NCBI GenBank assembly: GCA_019510435.1
Contig: JAEKKJ010000012.1
Location: forward strand, 62,001-126,000
Direction of reading: 5' to 3'
DNA length: 64,000 bases
From: Caulobacterales bacterium
GTDB taxonomy: Bacteria; Pseudomonadota; Alphaproteobacteria; Caulobacterales; Caulobacteraceae
Made by a program: the position numbers and the translations under genes
Notes under the pieces: generated by a model
Databases searched by the model: none
The model's input: only the letters and a program-made list of their open reading frames with translations
Told to the model about the DNA's origin: nothing
In this document: positions 1-8,014 of the stretch, piece after piece
How positions within the stretch are numbered: position 1 is the first letter of the stretch
Layout: each line of letters opens with the position of its first letter

Positions 1-2
1 TG

Positions 3-560
3 GCGGCCGTCTATCCGGCCAAGGCCAAGGCCGCGGGGCTTGGCGGCGGGGTCGAGCTCGCCTGCACCGCGATGAGCTCCGGAAGCCTCAAGGACTGCGA
101 TGTGATCGCGGAGGCGCCCCGCGGCTACGGTTTCGGCTCGGCGGCCCGCACCCTGGCGCAGTCGATCAAGGTGGCCGGCGTGCCCAACGGGACCGAGGTG
201 CGGGTGCCGATCAGCTTCCCGCAGGCGCTGGCCAAGGGCGAGGTGGCCACGATCAAGACCCCGCTGTGGGCTGCCCTGCCGACGGTTCAGGACCTTCAGG
301 CCGCCGTGCCGAAGAGCGAGGGCGGACCCAACGAGATGCGCGTCGTCCTGGTCTGCGACGTCCAGGCGGGCGGGTCGCTCAGCGGTTGCGTGGTCGACCG
401 CGAGGAGCCGGCGGGCCAGGGCTTCGGCTCGGCGATCCAGGCGATCGGCCCGAAGTTCAAGGTCAATCTGATGAGCGGCGAGGGCGTCCCGGCCGTCGGC
501 GCCAAGGTGCGGGTGCCGGTGCGCATCGACCTGAAGCCGGTGCAGCAGGCGACGAAATAG
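3..560 (+). CDS. TonB-like C-terminal domain protein, 5' end outside window
   Basis: The open frame runs in from the window edge with no stop, so the N-terminus is missing; an internal ATG at 72 is unlikely to be the real start because the residues before it continue the same pattern. Two similar units are visible. Each has a Cys, about ten residues, a second Cys, then an acidic-Pro stretch and a Gly-Phe-Gly motif. This is typical of TonB-fold energy-transducer-like proteins in Caulobacterales, where the domain is often duplicated. The role is probably periplasmic, but no membrane segment or substrate information remains in the visible part. Family assignment is by pattern only. Confidence 0.6.
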   Translation, partial: AAVYPAKAKAAGLGGGVELACTAMSSGSLKDCDVIAEAPRGYGFGSAARTLAQSIKVAGVPNGTEVRVPISFPQALAKGEVATIKTPLWAALPTVQDLQAAVPKSEGGPNEMRVVLVCDVQAGGSLSGCVVDREEPAGQGFGSAIQAIGPKFKVNLMSGEGVPAVGAKVRVPVRIDLKPVQQATK

Positions 561-581
561 GACGGCGGGGGTCGGGGCAGT

Positions 582-1349
582 TCAGCGGCCGCGCCACCAC
601 TTCAGGCCGGCCCGCTCGACCGCCTGCAGGAGGGCGTAGAGCGCCACGCCCAGGATGCCCAGCATCACCAGGGCGGCGAACATCTTGGCCGCCTGCAGCT
701 TGAAGCTGGCGTCCAGGATGCGCCAGGCCAGCCCCTGCACCTTGCCCGAACCGGCCACGAACTCGGCCACCACCGTACCGACGATGGCCAGGCCTGCCGC
801 CACCTTGTGGCCCTCCAGCAGGAACGGCACCGCCGAGGGCAGCCGCAGCCGCGCCAGGGTCTGGTTGCGGCGCGCGCCATAGAGCTCGAACAGGCGCACG
901 AGGTCGGGGTCGGCGCTGCGCAAGCCCGTCACCGCGCCGGAATAGATCGGGAAGAACGCGACGATTGTGGCCAGCGCCACCAGCGCCCGCTCCGGATGGT
1001 CGGTGCCGGCCCAGATGTTCACCAGCGGCGCGATGGCGATGACGGGCGTGACCTGCAGCACGACGGTGATCGGCTGGATCGCCCGCTCCAGGATCCGGCT
1101 CATGGTCACCGCCAGCGCCAGGCCCTGGCCGAGCAGGCTGGCCAGCACCAGGGCCGCCACGGCGTTGGACAGGGTGTAGGCGGCCGCCTGCAGCAAGCTG
1201 CGCCAGTCCTCGATCAGGGTCACCGCGATGGCGGATGGCGGCGGCAGGAAATAGCTGGGCACGTGCAGCGCCCGGCACGCCAGCTCCCAGCCGCCGAGCA
1301 GCAGGGCGATCAGCGCCCAGGGCGCCAGGAGCGCGGCGAACCGGCTCAC
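582..1349 (-). CDS. ABC transporter permease, NitT/TauT (SsuC/TauC) type
   Basis: Inner-membrane permease of 255 aa with about six hydrophobic segments. The central region, with a Gly-x-G-x3-A-E-x4-G-x-G stretch near residue 185, resembles the EAA loop that contacts the ATPase. It is the last gene of a three-gene operon on this strand. Its ATG overlaps the stop codon of the ATPase gene by four bases (ATGA), which fixes the start and implies translational coupling. SsuC/TauC/ThiX relatives import sulfonates, nitrate-like anions or thiamine precursors. The substrate cannot be read from the permease alone. Confidence 0.88.
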   Translation of the reverse strand: MSRFAALLAPWALIALLLGGWELACRALHVPSYFLPPPSAIAVTLIEDWRSLLQAAAYTLSNAVAALVLASLLGQGLALAVTMSRILERAIQPITVVLQVTPVIAIAPLVNIWAGTDHPERALVALATIVAFFPIYSGAVTGLRSADPDLVRLFELYGARRNQTLARLRLPSAVPFLLEGHKVAAGLAIVGTVVAEFVAGSGKVQGLAWRILDASFKLQAAKMFAALVMLGILGVALYALLQAVERAGLKWWRGR

Positions 1350-2083
1350 GCGGCCATCCCCTGGCCCAGCGCCTCCGACACCGCCTCGACGGTGGCGCGG
1401 AACTCGGCGGTGGTGCGGAAATGCGGCGGCCGGGGCAGGGGGCCTGCGACGGCGAAGTCGCCTGCGATCCGGCCCGGGCCACGGGTCATGACCACCACCC
1501 GCGAGGCCATGTAGACCGCCTCCTCGACATTGTGCGTCACGAAGACGATGGCCGGGCGCGAGGCCACCCAGAGCGCGAGTACGTCGTCGGCCAGGGCGCG
1601 CCGGGTGATCTCGTCCAGGGCCGCGAAGGGCTCGTCCAGCAGCAGCAGCTTGGGCTCGGTGACCAGGGCGCGGGCCAGCGAGACCCGCATGGCCATGCCG
1701 CCCGAGAGCTGCGCGGGCCGCGCCGCCTCCGCGCCCGCCAGGCCCACCCGCGCCAGGGCCGCGTCGGCCCGGCGCTCGGCCTCCGCCTTGCCCACGCCCG
1801 CCAGCGCCAGCGGCAGGGCCACATTGGCCCGCGCGGAGAGCCAGGGCGCCAGGGTCGGCGCCTGGAACACCACCGCCGTCTCGCCCCGCCCCGTGGCGCG
1901 CACCACCTCGCCCCGACTGGGCGCCTCCAGCCCGGCCAGCAGCCGCAGGGCGGTGGACTTGCCGCAGCCCGAAGGCCCCACCAGCGCCACGGTCTCGCCC
2001 GCCGCCAGGCCGAGGCTCACGGGCCCCAGGGCCCGCCCCCGCGCGTAGTCGACCTCGACGTTCTGCAGCGAGGCGACCGTCAC
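1346..2083 (-). CDS. ABC transporter ATP-binding protein, NitT/TauT type
   Basis: Cytoplasmic ATPase of 245 aa. Walker A GPSGCGKST is at about residues 36-44, signature LSGGM at 126-130, Walker B LLLLDEP at 146-152, and the switch His lies in FVTHN further on. The frame stays open far upstream, but the GTG start at 2083 overlaps the stop of the binding-protein gene by four bases (GTGA), matching the spacing of the next junction. It couples ATP hydrolysis to the permease encoded directly downstream. Similar in length to SsuB/TauB proteins. Confidence 0.88.
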   Translation of the reverse strand: MTVASLQNVEVDYARGRALGPVSLGLAAGETVALVGPSGCGKSTALRLLAGLEAPSRGEVVRATGRGETAVVFQAPTLAPWLSARANVALPLALAGVGKAEAERRADAALARVGLAGAEAARPAQLSGGMAMRVSLARALVTEPKLLLLDEPFAALDEITRRALADDVLALWVASRPAIVFVTHNVEEAVYMASRVVVMTRGPGRIAGDFAVAGPLPRPPHFRTTAEFRATVEAVSEALGQGMAA

Positions 2084-3072
2084 TTCGGCGAGAACTGCAG
2101 GGTGTAGGCGGTCTTGTAGTCGAGGGTCTTGGGGTAGACGCCCTGGCCCGAGGCCACGTCGAAGAAGGCCTTCCAGCGCGCGTCGGTCATGGCGCCGATC
2201 GGCAGGCCTTCGGCGCCGTCGACGATCTTGTAGCTCCGCATCTTGTCGCGCGCCTGGTCGAGGACGTCCTGGGTCATCTCCGGATTGTCCTTCAGGATCA
2301 AGGCGTCGCCGGGCTTGGGGTCGCCGTAGAGGTAGTCGTGCCAGCCCTTGGCCGAGGCCTCCACGAACGCCTGCACCGCCTTCGGGTCCTTGGCGATCAG
2401 GCTGTCCGGCGCCAGCACCATGGTCGCGTAGCCGGGGTAGCCCTCGTCGGCCAGCAGGAAGACCTTGGGCTTCAGCCCGGCCTGCTTCTCGATCGTGTAG
2501 GGCTCGCTGGTGGCGTAGCCCTGCTGGGCGGCGCGCTTGTCGGCCAGGAACGGCGCGGGGCTGAACGTATATTTGCGCACCTGGTCGTCGGTGAAGCCGT
2601 ACTTGGCCTTCAGCCACACCCAGAAGGCGCTGATCGAGGCGTCGGAGAGCAGGATCGGGTGGCCCTTGAGGTCGGCGATCTTCTCCACCCCGGCGTCCGG
2701 GTGGGCGATCAGCACCTGCGGGTCCTTCTGCATGAAGGCCGCCACCGCCTTCAGCGGCGCCTTCTGCTGGGCCAGGTTCATGACGATGAAGCTGTTGGAG
2801 CCCATGCCCATCTCGACCGCGCCCGAGGCCAGCAGCTGCGGCACGTTCACGCCCGGCCCGCCCTGGACGATGGTCACCTTCAGGCCGCGCTTGGCGTATT
2901 CGCCGTTGGCCACGGCCTCGTAGAAGCCGCCCTGCTCGGCCTGGGCCTTCCAGTCGGTGGCGAAGCGGATCGGCGTCCCCGCAATGTCTGCCGGCGCCTC
3001 GGCCTTCTTGGCCGGAGAACAGGCGGCCAGCACCGCGGCCGCGGCCAGCACCAGGTTACGCAAGGCTTTCAT
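2080..3072 (-). CDS. ABC transporter substrate-binding lipoprotein, NMT1/THI5-like
   Basis: Predicted periplasmic binding lipoprotein of 330 aa. A short charged N-terminus, a hydrophobic stretch and the lipobox VLAAC place the lipidated Cys at residue 18. The body has the two-lobe pattern of the NMT1/ThiY/SsuA superfamily: FATDWKAQAEQGGFYEA near the start, then a repeated evaluation of a ligand-bound lobe. ThiY-like, sulfonate or nitrate ligands are all possible and I cannot choose. The ATG at 3072 is preferred over upstream in-frame starts because it opens directly into the signal peptide and has a GAGGGG-like ribosome site. The gene is preceded by a roughly 500-base leader with strong hairpins. 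Confidence 0.85.
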   Translation of the reverse strand: MKALRNLVLAAAAVLAACSPAKKAEAPADIAGTPIRFATDWKAQAEQGGFYEAVANGEYAKRGLKVTIVQGGPGVNVPQLLASGAVEMGMGSNSFIVMNLAQQKAPLKAVAAFMQKDPQVLIAHPDAGVEKIADLKGHPILLSDASISAFWVWLKAKYGFTDDQVRKYTFSPAPFLADKRAAQQGYATSEPYTIEKQAGLKPKVFLLADEGYPGYATMVLAPDSLIAKDPKAVQAFVEASAKGWHDYLYGDPKPGDALILKDNPEMTQDVLDQARDKMRSYKIVDGAEGLPIGAMTDARWKAFFDVASGQGVYPKTLDYKTAYTLQFSPK

Positions 3073-3608
3073 GCAGGACCCCTCGACCGAAGCGGCGCGA
3101 AGGGTAGGGCGCTGCGGCGGCGCTTCCAAGCTGGATTGAGGCCTTCCGCGAACGGTCGGCGCTCGCCAACCTTCGCCCCATAGCAAGAGGGCGGCGCTTC
3201 GGTTGCCCGAGGCGTCGCCCTCTCATACAGATCCGTTGGGGGATCTGCGCCAGCCAGGCCAACTGTCAGTTCGGTTCCCGGGTCGCCCCGGTGGTTTTCC
3301 CTGACTGCCGGCGCCGAACCTCCGGTTCCGTTCCGGGTCGCCCCGGTTCTTTCCCTTCGCCTCGCCGCTCCGCCCGCTGGGTTTCCGGGTCCGCTGTCGC
3401 CAGCCTCTCCGTCCGCCTGCGCCGCAGTTCCTGTCGGCATGAGGACGGTGCGCCCGAACCTTTTGGGGTGCAAGCGGCCCGCGCGGCCAGGAAGCGGCGT
3501 CGCTGTCAAAAAACTGTGCGCAAGCTGTTCACAAAGGTTCATCGAACGTGGATTTATCCAACCTTTTCAACGCTGCGATATCGTCCACAGGAAACGCTGG
3601 GAGGTCGC
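3073..3608. other. Long intergenic leader between uup and the ABC importer operon
   Basis: This 536-base stretch lies upstream of the importer operon and downstream of the ABC-F gene, both on the minus strand. I see no convincing gene. A 157-codon frame on the minus strand is rich in Gly, Ala, Arg and Thr and looks accidental. The stretch holds a cluster of strong hairpins at 3187-3356 (listed separately) and, at 3533-3566, a nested inverted repeat with outer arms AAAGGTT/AACCTTT and inner arms TGGAT/ATCCA. A TTGACA-like hexamer on the minus strand near 3510 could be part of a promoter, but no good -10 box follows. Confidence 0.6.
3187..3356 (-). promoter_or_regulatory. Candidate structured leader RNA with tandem hairpin motif
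   Basis: Reading the minus strand, two copies of one motif occur at 3325-3356 and 3269-3302. Each has AGGGAAA, then a hairpin CCGGG-GCGA-CCCGG (3333-3346 and 3278-3291), then a GAAC-type tail. They are followed by a 7-bp hairpin CAGATCC/GGATCTG (3228-3247) and a long stem GAGGGCGGCGC/GCGTCGCCCTC (3187-3222, 11 pairs with one G-T). Purine-rich linkers and GNRA-type loops favour an RNA made from the minus strand, in the leader of the importer operon. I could not match it to TPP, cobalamin, glycine or guanidine riboswitch consensus. A riboswitch-like or attenuator role is inference. Confidence 0.4.
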
Positions 3609-5405
3609 TCAGCGGCCGGATTCGATGGCCTCGCGGCGGCTCTCCAGGGCCAGCCACTCGTCCTCGGCGGCGACCAGCTGGGTGCGGGCGGTTTCGAGCG
3701 CGCGGCTATAGCGCTCGAAACCTGCGGGATCACGCCCATAAAGGTTCGGATCGGCCAGGGCGGCTTCCAGGGCGGCGATCTTGGCCGGCATGTCCGCGAC
3801 CAGGGCTTCGAGCTCGGCCAGCCGGCGCTGGTCCTTGTAGGTGAGCTTGGCGGCGGCCTTCGGCGGCGCGGCCGGCGCCCGCGGCGTCGGCTTGGCCGGC
3901 TCCACCTTGGCCGGCGCGCCGAAGAAGCCCGGGTTCTGGCTCATGAAGTCCTGCCAGCCGCCTGGCGTCTCCACCGCCCGGCCGGTCCCGTCCAGGCCGA
4001 TGGTCGAGGTGGCCAGCCGGTCGATGAAGTCGCGGTCGTGGCTGACCAGGATCAGCGTGCCGTCGTAGTCGGCCAGCAGGTCCTCCAGCAGGTCCAGGGT
4101 GTCCATGTCGAGGTCGTTGGTGGGCTCGTCCAGCACCATGACATTGGCCGGATTGGCCAGGGCGCGCGCCAGCAAGAGGCGGTTGCGCTCGCCGCCGGAC
4201 AGGCTCTTCACCGGCTGGCGCAGCTGGCTGTCCTTGAACAGGAAGTCCTTGGCGTAGGCGTTCACGTGCTTGGGCAGGCCGCGGACCATCACCTGGTCGC
4301 CGCCCTGCGGGGTCAGCACCTCCTTCAGGGTCAGCTCGGGGCTGAGGGCGCCCCGGGCCTGGTCGATGTAGTTGACCGTCAGGTTGGTCCCCAGCTTCAC
4401 CTCGCCGGCGTCCGGCGCCAGCTCGCCCAGCAGGATCTTCACCAGGGTGGTCTTGCCGACGCCGTTGGGGCCCACGATCGCCACCCGGTCGCCGCGCAGG
4501 ATGCGGGTGGAGAAGGCCTTCAGCAGCACCCGCTGGCCGAACGCCTTGGAGATCCCCTTGGCCTCGACCACCCGCTTGCCGGCCACGCCCGACGAGGCGA
4601 GGCCCATGTTGAGGGTCCCGCGCATCTCCTTCATGCGGTCGGCCATGTCCTGGCGCATGGAGATCAGCCGGCGGCGGCGGCCCTCGTTGCGGGCGCGGCG
4701 GGCGGTGACGCCGCGGGCCATCCAGTGCTGCTCGCGCTGGATCGCGCGGTCGAGCCGCCGCGCCTCCTCGGCCTCCTGCGCCTCGATCTTCTCCACCCAG
4801 TCGTCGAAGGCGGCGAAGCCCTGATCCAGCCGGCGCACCTGGCGGAATTCCAGCCAGAAGCAGCGCTGCGTGACGCGTTCCAGGAAGGCACGGTCGTGGC
4901 TGACGATCAGGGCCGCGGCGCGGCTGGCGGCGATCTCGGCCTCCAGCGTCTCGATGGCCAGGATGTCGAGGTGGTTGGTGGGCTCGTCCAGCAGGATGAC
5001 GTCCGGGTCCTCGGCGAAGGCCTTGGCCAGGGCCACGCGCCGCATCTCGCCGCCGGAGAGGCCCTGGGCCGGCTTCTGGGGGTCCATGCCGAAGGCCTGC
5101 AGGGCGGCCTCGGCCCGGTGTTGCTCGGCGCCGCCGGAGACCGCGTGGTCCAGCACCACGGCGCCCTCGATCTGCGGCTCCTGCGGCACATAGGCGATGC
5201 GCGTCCCCGGCGTGACGGTGCGCTCGCCGTCGTCGGGCAGGGTCTGGCCGGCCAGCACGCGCAGCAGGGTCGACTTGCCGGCGCCGTTGCGGCCGACCAG
5301 GCACGCGCGGGTCCGCGCCTCCAGCGCCAGGTCCACGCCGTCGAACAGCATCACGGGGCCGTCGGCGAGACGGACGGCCTTCAGGGCGAGGATGGGAGGA
5401 GCCAT
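3609..5405 (-). CDS. uup: ABC-F family ATPase, Uup type
   Basis: Soluble ABC-F protein of 598 aa with two nucleotide-binding domains and no membrane segment. The first Walker A (GRNGAGKST) is at about residues 38-46, followed by LSGGEMRR and ILLDEPTNHLD. A charged Arg-rich linker follows, then the second Walker A (GPNGVGKTT), LSGGERNR and MVLDEPTNDLD. The C-terminal 70 residues form a Leu/Ala/Glu-rich coiled coil after a Pro/Ala-rich linker, which is the Uup hallmark. Uup proteins act on ribosomes and on branched DNA intermediates. I prefer the ATG at 5405; an in-frame upstream start at 5444 would add 13 residues. Confidence 0.88.
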   Translation of the reverse strand: MAPPILALKAVRLADGPVMLFDGVDLALEARTRACLVGRNGAGKSTLLRVLAGQTLPDDGERTVTPGTRIAYVPQEPQIEGAVVLDHAVSGGAEQHRAEAALQAFGMDPQKPAQGLSGGEMRRVALAKAFAEDPDVILLDEPTNHLDILAIETLEAEIAASRAAALIVSHDRAFLERVTQRCFWLEFRQVRRLDQGFAAFDDWVEKIEAQEAEEARRLDRAIQREQHWMARGVTARRARNEGRRRRLISMRQDMADRMKEMRGTLNMGLASSGVAGKRVVEAKGISKAFGQRVLLKAFSTRILRGDRVAIVGPNGVGKTTLVKILLGELAPDAGEVKLGTNLTVNYIDQARGALSPELTLKEVLTPQGGDQVMVRGLPKHVNAYAKDFLFKDSQLRQPVKSLSGGERNRLLLARALANPANVMVLDEPTNDLDMDTLDLLEDLLADYDGTLILVSHDRDFIDRLATSTIGLDGTGRAVETPGGWQDFMSQNPGFFGAPAKVEPAKPTPRAPAAPPKAAAKLTYKDQRRLAELEALVADMPAKIAALEAALADPNLYGRDPAGFERYSRALETARTQLVAAEDEWLALESRREAIESGR

Positions 5406-5530
5406 GCGGCGGCTGAGATAGGCGAAAGCGAGCGCGCGCACCACGCTGCGGCGTCACTTTCCTGGACCGGGGTCACAACGCCGCGCTCAGCGAAGTGGCG
5501 CCGCGCGGCGCTTTCCCCTAAATCCCGCCG

Positions 5531-5995
5531 ATGCCTGGTGAGCCCTTCTGGCGGCGAAAGACCCTCGAGCAGATGACCGTCGCCGAGTGGGAGAGCCTCT
5601 GCGACGGCTGCGGGCTCTGCTGCCTGGTGCGCTTCGAGGACGAGGTCACCGGAGAGGTCATCCCCACCCGCGTGCACTGCAAGCTGTTCGACGCCAGCGC
5701 CTGCCGTTGCTCCGACTACGCCGACCGACATCGCCATGTGCCGGACTGCATCAAGCTGACGCCGCACAATATCGAGGCGCTGGAGTGGATGCCCAAAAGC
5801 TGCGCCTACCGCCGCCTGCACGAGGGCCGCGACCTGGCGGAGTGGCACCCGCTGATCTCCGGCGATCCGGAGAGCGTCCACCGCGCCGGCATCTCCGTCC
5901 GCGGCCAGACCGTGAGCGAGACGGTGCTGGTCGATCCGGAGGAGGCCCTGGACTTCGCCGCCTGGGACCTGCTCGTGGAGCGGGGGGACGACTAG
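5531..5995 (+). CDS. YcgN family cysteine-cluster protein
   Basis: Protein of 154 aa with Cys24, Cys27, Cys30 and Cys31 (CDGCGLCC) and further Cys residues in HCKLFD, CRCSDY, VPDCIKL and KSCAYRRL. This spacing is the signature of the YcgN/UPF0260 family, thought to bind a metal or Fe-S cluster; the biochemical role is unknown. Length fits the family. It is a single gene whose last four bases overlap the end of the convergent DUF805 gene. Confidence 0.85.
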   Translation: MPGEPFWRRKTLEQMTVAEWESLCDGCGLCCLVRFEDEVTGEVIPTRVHCKLFDASACRCSDYADRHRHVPDCIKLTPHNIEALEWMPKSCAYRRLHEGRDLAEWHPLISGDPESVHRAGISVRGQTVSETVLVDPEEALDFAAWDLLVERGDD

Positions 5996-6444
5996 CTCGG
6001 ATGCCCGCCCGGCTGGCCGAACCGATCGCCGCCCGGACGGGTCCGGACGCAGCCCAGCGCCACGAGGAACCCCAGATAGACGAGCGCGGCAAGGCCGAGG
6101 ACCTGCTCGGCCTGGACCTCTGTTAGGCCCAGTCGCGACGCCCACGCGGGCTGCGCCAGGCCCGCGCCCAATATTAGGACCCCCAGAGGCGCGAGCTGCC
6201 ACCAGCCACCGCGGCCCACATCGTGCAGGCGCTGAGCGACGACGCAGACGATCATCCAGAGGATGGCCACGTCGATGGCGAGCATGCCGACGGCGGCATA
6301 GCCCATACTGGCTGGAACAGTCCTGGCGATCGCGACCCAGAGCGGATGGGCCAGCCAGCCCGCGGCCAGCAGGCAGATCATCGTCGCCGCATAGGCGCCG
6401 CGGCCCATGCGTCCGCGGCCCCAGAACAGGCGGGTCAATTTCAT
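5992..6444 (-). CDS. DUF805 family inner-membrane protein
   Basis: Membrane protein of 150 aa with about four hydrophobic helices. It has the family motif QRLHDVGRGGWWQL in the loop after the second pair of helices, and an N-terminal FWGRGRMGRGAY stretch matching the aromatic/Arg start of DUF805 proteins. Function is unknown for the family. Transcribed convergently to the YcgN-like gene, with overlapping stops. Confidence 0.82.
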   Translation of the reverse strand: MKLTRLFWGRGRMGRGAYAATMICLLAAGWLAHPLWVAIARTVPASMGYAAVGMLAIDVAILWMIVCVVAQRLHDVGRGGWWQLAPLGVLILGAGLAQPAWASRLGLTEVQAEQVLGLAALVYLGFLVALGCVRTRPGGDRFGQPGGHPS

Positions 6445-6598
6445 GGCGTTTGCCCCTCGCTCCCGATGAACAAAACCAGAACCGGATGCTCATCGCAACC
6501 CTGTTGCAATTTCGCCACACAAGGCCTTGCGTGACGGAACCGGCGGCCCAATCTAGTACTCACACCCTGGGCATGGTTTTTCGAGGATTCTGACGAGC

Positions 6599-7555
6599 TT
6601 GCCGCGCGACCCCTATCAGGAGCTGGGCGTTTCCCGGACCGCGACCGCGGACGAGATCCGCAAGGCGTTCCGCAAGCTGGCCAAGGCCAACCACCCCGAC
6701 ACCAATCCTGGCGACAAGGCCTCCGAGGAGCGCTTCAAGAAGGTGAGCGCCGCCTTCGACATCGTGGGCGACCCCGACAAGCGCAAGAAGTTTGACGCCG
6801 GCGAGATCGACGCCGACGGCCGCGAGACCATGCGCGGCTTCGGCGGCGCGGGCGGCCCGTGGGGCGGGGGCCAGGGCGGCGGCTTCGGCGCAGGCGGCGG
6901 TCCGCGCGGCGGGTTCCGCACCGAGACCTTCGAGGGCGCCGACTTGGGCGACATCCTGGGCGAGATGTTCGGCGGCGGTCGCGGCGGTCCCCGCGGCGGC
7001 GGCACGGGCGGCGGCTTCGGCGGCTTCTCCCAGCGCGGCGCCGACGTGCGCGCCAAGCTGGAGATCGACCTGGTGGACGCCATCCGCGGCGGCAAGCAGC
7101 GGATCGCCTTCTCCGATGGGCGCACCATCGACGTCACCATCCCCAAGGGCGCCCAGGACGGCCAGACCCTGCGACTGAAGGGCCAGGGCTCGCCCGGCCG
7201 TTCCGGCCCCGGCGACGCCTTCATCGAGCTTTCCGTCAAGCCGCACCCCATCTTCCGGCGCGAGGGCGACACCCTGGTGATGGACCTGCCGGTCGCCTTC
7301 TACGACGCGGTGCTGGGCGGCAAGGTCGAGGCCCCCACGCCGGACGGCCCCGTCACCCTGACGGTGCCCAAGGGCTCCAACACCGGCGCGCGGCTGCGGC
7401 TGAAGGGGCGGGGCCTGGCCGACGCCCAGGGCCATCGCGGCGACCTGTTCGCGCGGCTGGTGGTGACGCTGCCGGAAACGCCAGATCCGGCGCTCGAGGC
7501 GTTCGCCGAAGAGCAGAAGGCCAAGCGGCCGTACACGCCGCGGCGGCGAAGCTAG
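6599..7555 (+). CDS. DnaJ-family co-chaperone (CbpA-like, no zinc finger)
   Basis: J-domain protein of 318 aa. The J domain covers residues 1-70 with the HPD motif at 32-34. A long Gly/Phe-rich region follows (about 80-150), then two C-terminal beta domains that bind client proteins. The CXXCXGXG zinc repeats of true DnaJ are absent, so it is CbpA/DjlA-type rather than DnaJ. It should stimulate a DnaK ATPase in the cytoplasm. The start is TTG; no in-frame ATG lies near, and the J domain begins immediately after it. Confidence 0.87.
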   Translation: MPRDPYQELGVSRTATADEIRKAFRKLAKANHPDTNPGDKASEERFKKVSAAFDIVGDPDKRKKFDAGEIDADGRETMRGFGGAGGPWGGGQGGGFGAGGGPRGGFRTETFEGADLGDILGEMFGGGRGGPRGGGTGGGFGGFSQRGADVRAKLEIDLVDAIRGGKQRIAFSDGRTIDVTIPKGAQDGQTLRLKGQGSPGRSGPGDAFIELSVKPHPIFRREGDTLVMDLPVAFYDAVLGGKVEAPTPDGPVTLTVPKGSNTGARLRLKGRGLADAQGHRGDLFARLVVTLPETPDPALEAFAEEQKAKRPYTPRRRS

Positions 7556-7626
7556 GCTAAACCTCGACAACGGCTTAGACCGATGTTCAGCCCAGGTTCA
7601 GTCCGGCCTGGCTAGGACGGGCCCGC

Positions 7627-7959
7627 ATGAGACACCTCTTCGCCCTCGCCGTGCTGGTCGCGGCCGCCGCCGCGCCGGTCATGGCGGACGCGCAGGACAG
7701 CCGTCCCGTGCTGGGCGCGGGCCGCGGCGACCAGGACCAGGCGCGCGAGGGGGTGAAGGCCGGGCGCCAGGTGCCGCTTTCGCGCGTTCTGGCCATGCTT
7801 GCGGGCCGCTATCCGGGCCGCCACCTGAACACCACCCTGGGCGAGACGGGCGGTCACGCCGCCTACTACGTCCAGTGGCAGATGTCCGATGGCCGCGTCG
7901 TGGTCTTCGTGGTGGACGCCGAATCCGGACAAGTCGTTGGCCGGCAGGGCGGCGGCTGA
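7627..7959 (+). CDS. Small periplasmic PepSY-like protein
   Basis: Protein of 110 aa with a clear signal peptide (cleavage near residue 22 after VMADA). A single PepSY-like unit follows: LSRVLAML, a basic-Gly turn, then YYVQWQMSDGRVVVFVVDAESGQVV. PepSY proteins often sit next to OmpR-type two-component genes and may modulate the sensor or a protease. Here it lies 55 bases upstream of the response regulator on the same strand, so co-transcription is likely. Confidence 0.75.
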   Translation: MRHLFALAVLVAAAAAPVMADAQDSRPVLGAGRGDQDQAREGVKAGRQVPLSRVLAMLAGRYPGRHLNTTLGETGGHAAYYVQWQMSDGRVVVFVVDAESGQVVGRQGGG

Positions 7960-8014
7960 GCGTTGAACCCCGGGCGGACTCGGATGGATGAACGGATGAG
8001 GAAGGTAGCCGGAC

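Noticed and set aside
3278-3346. Guanidine-II riboswitch suggested by two identical small hairpins
   Set aside because: The loops are GCGA, not the conserved ACGR, so the resemblance is superficial.
3069-3542. 157-codon frame on the minus strand before the binding-protein gene
   Set aside because: Runs through the hairpin cluster and into the lipoprotein gene start in another frame; composition is not protein-like.
3187-3600. tmRNA, SRP RNA, RNase P RNA, 6S RNA or a TPP/cobalamin riboswitch
   Set aside because: Looked for the tag sequence, CUGAGA and B12-box elements and conserved core motifs; none fit, so the region is left as an unassigned structured leader.
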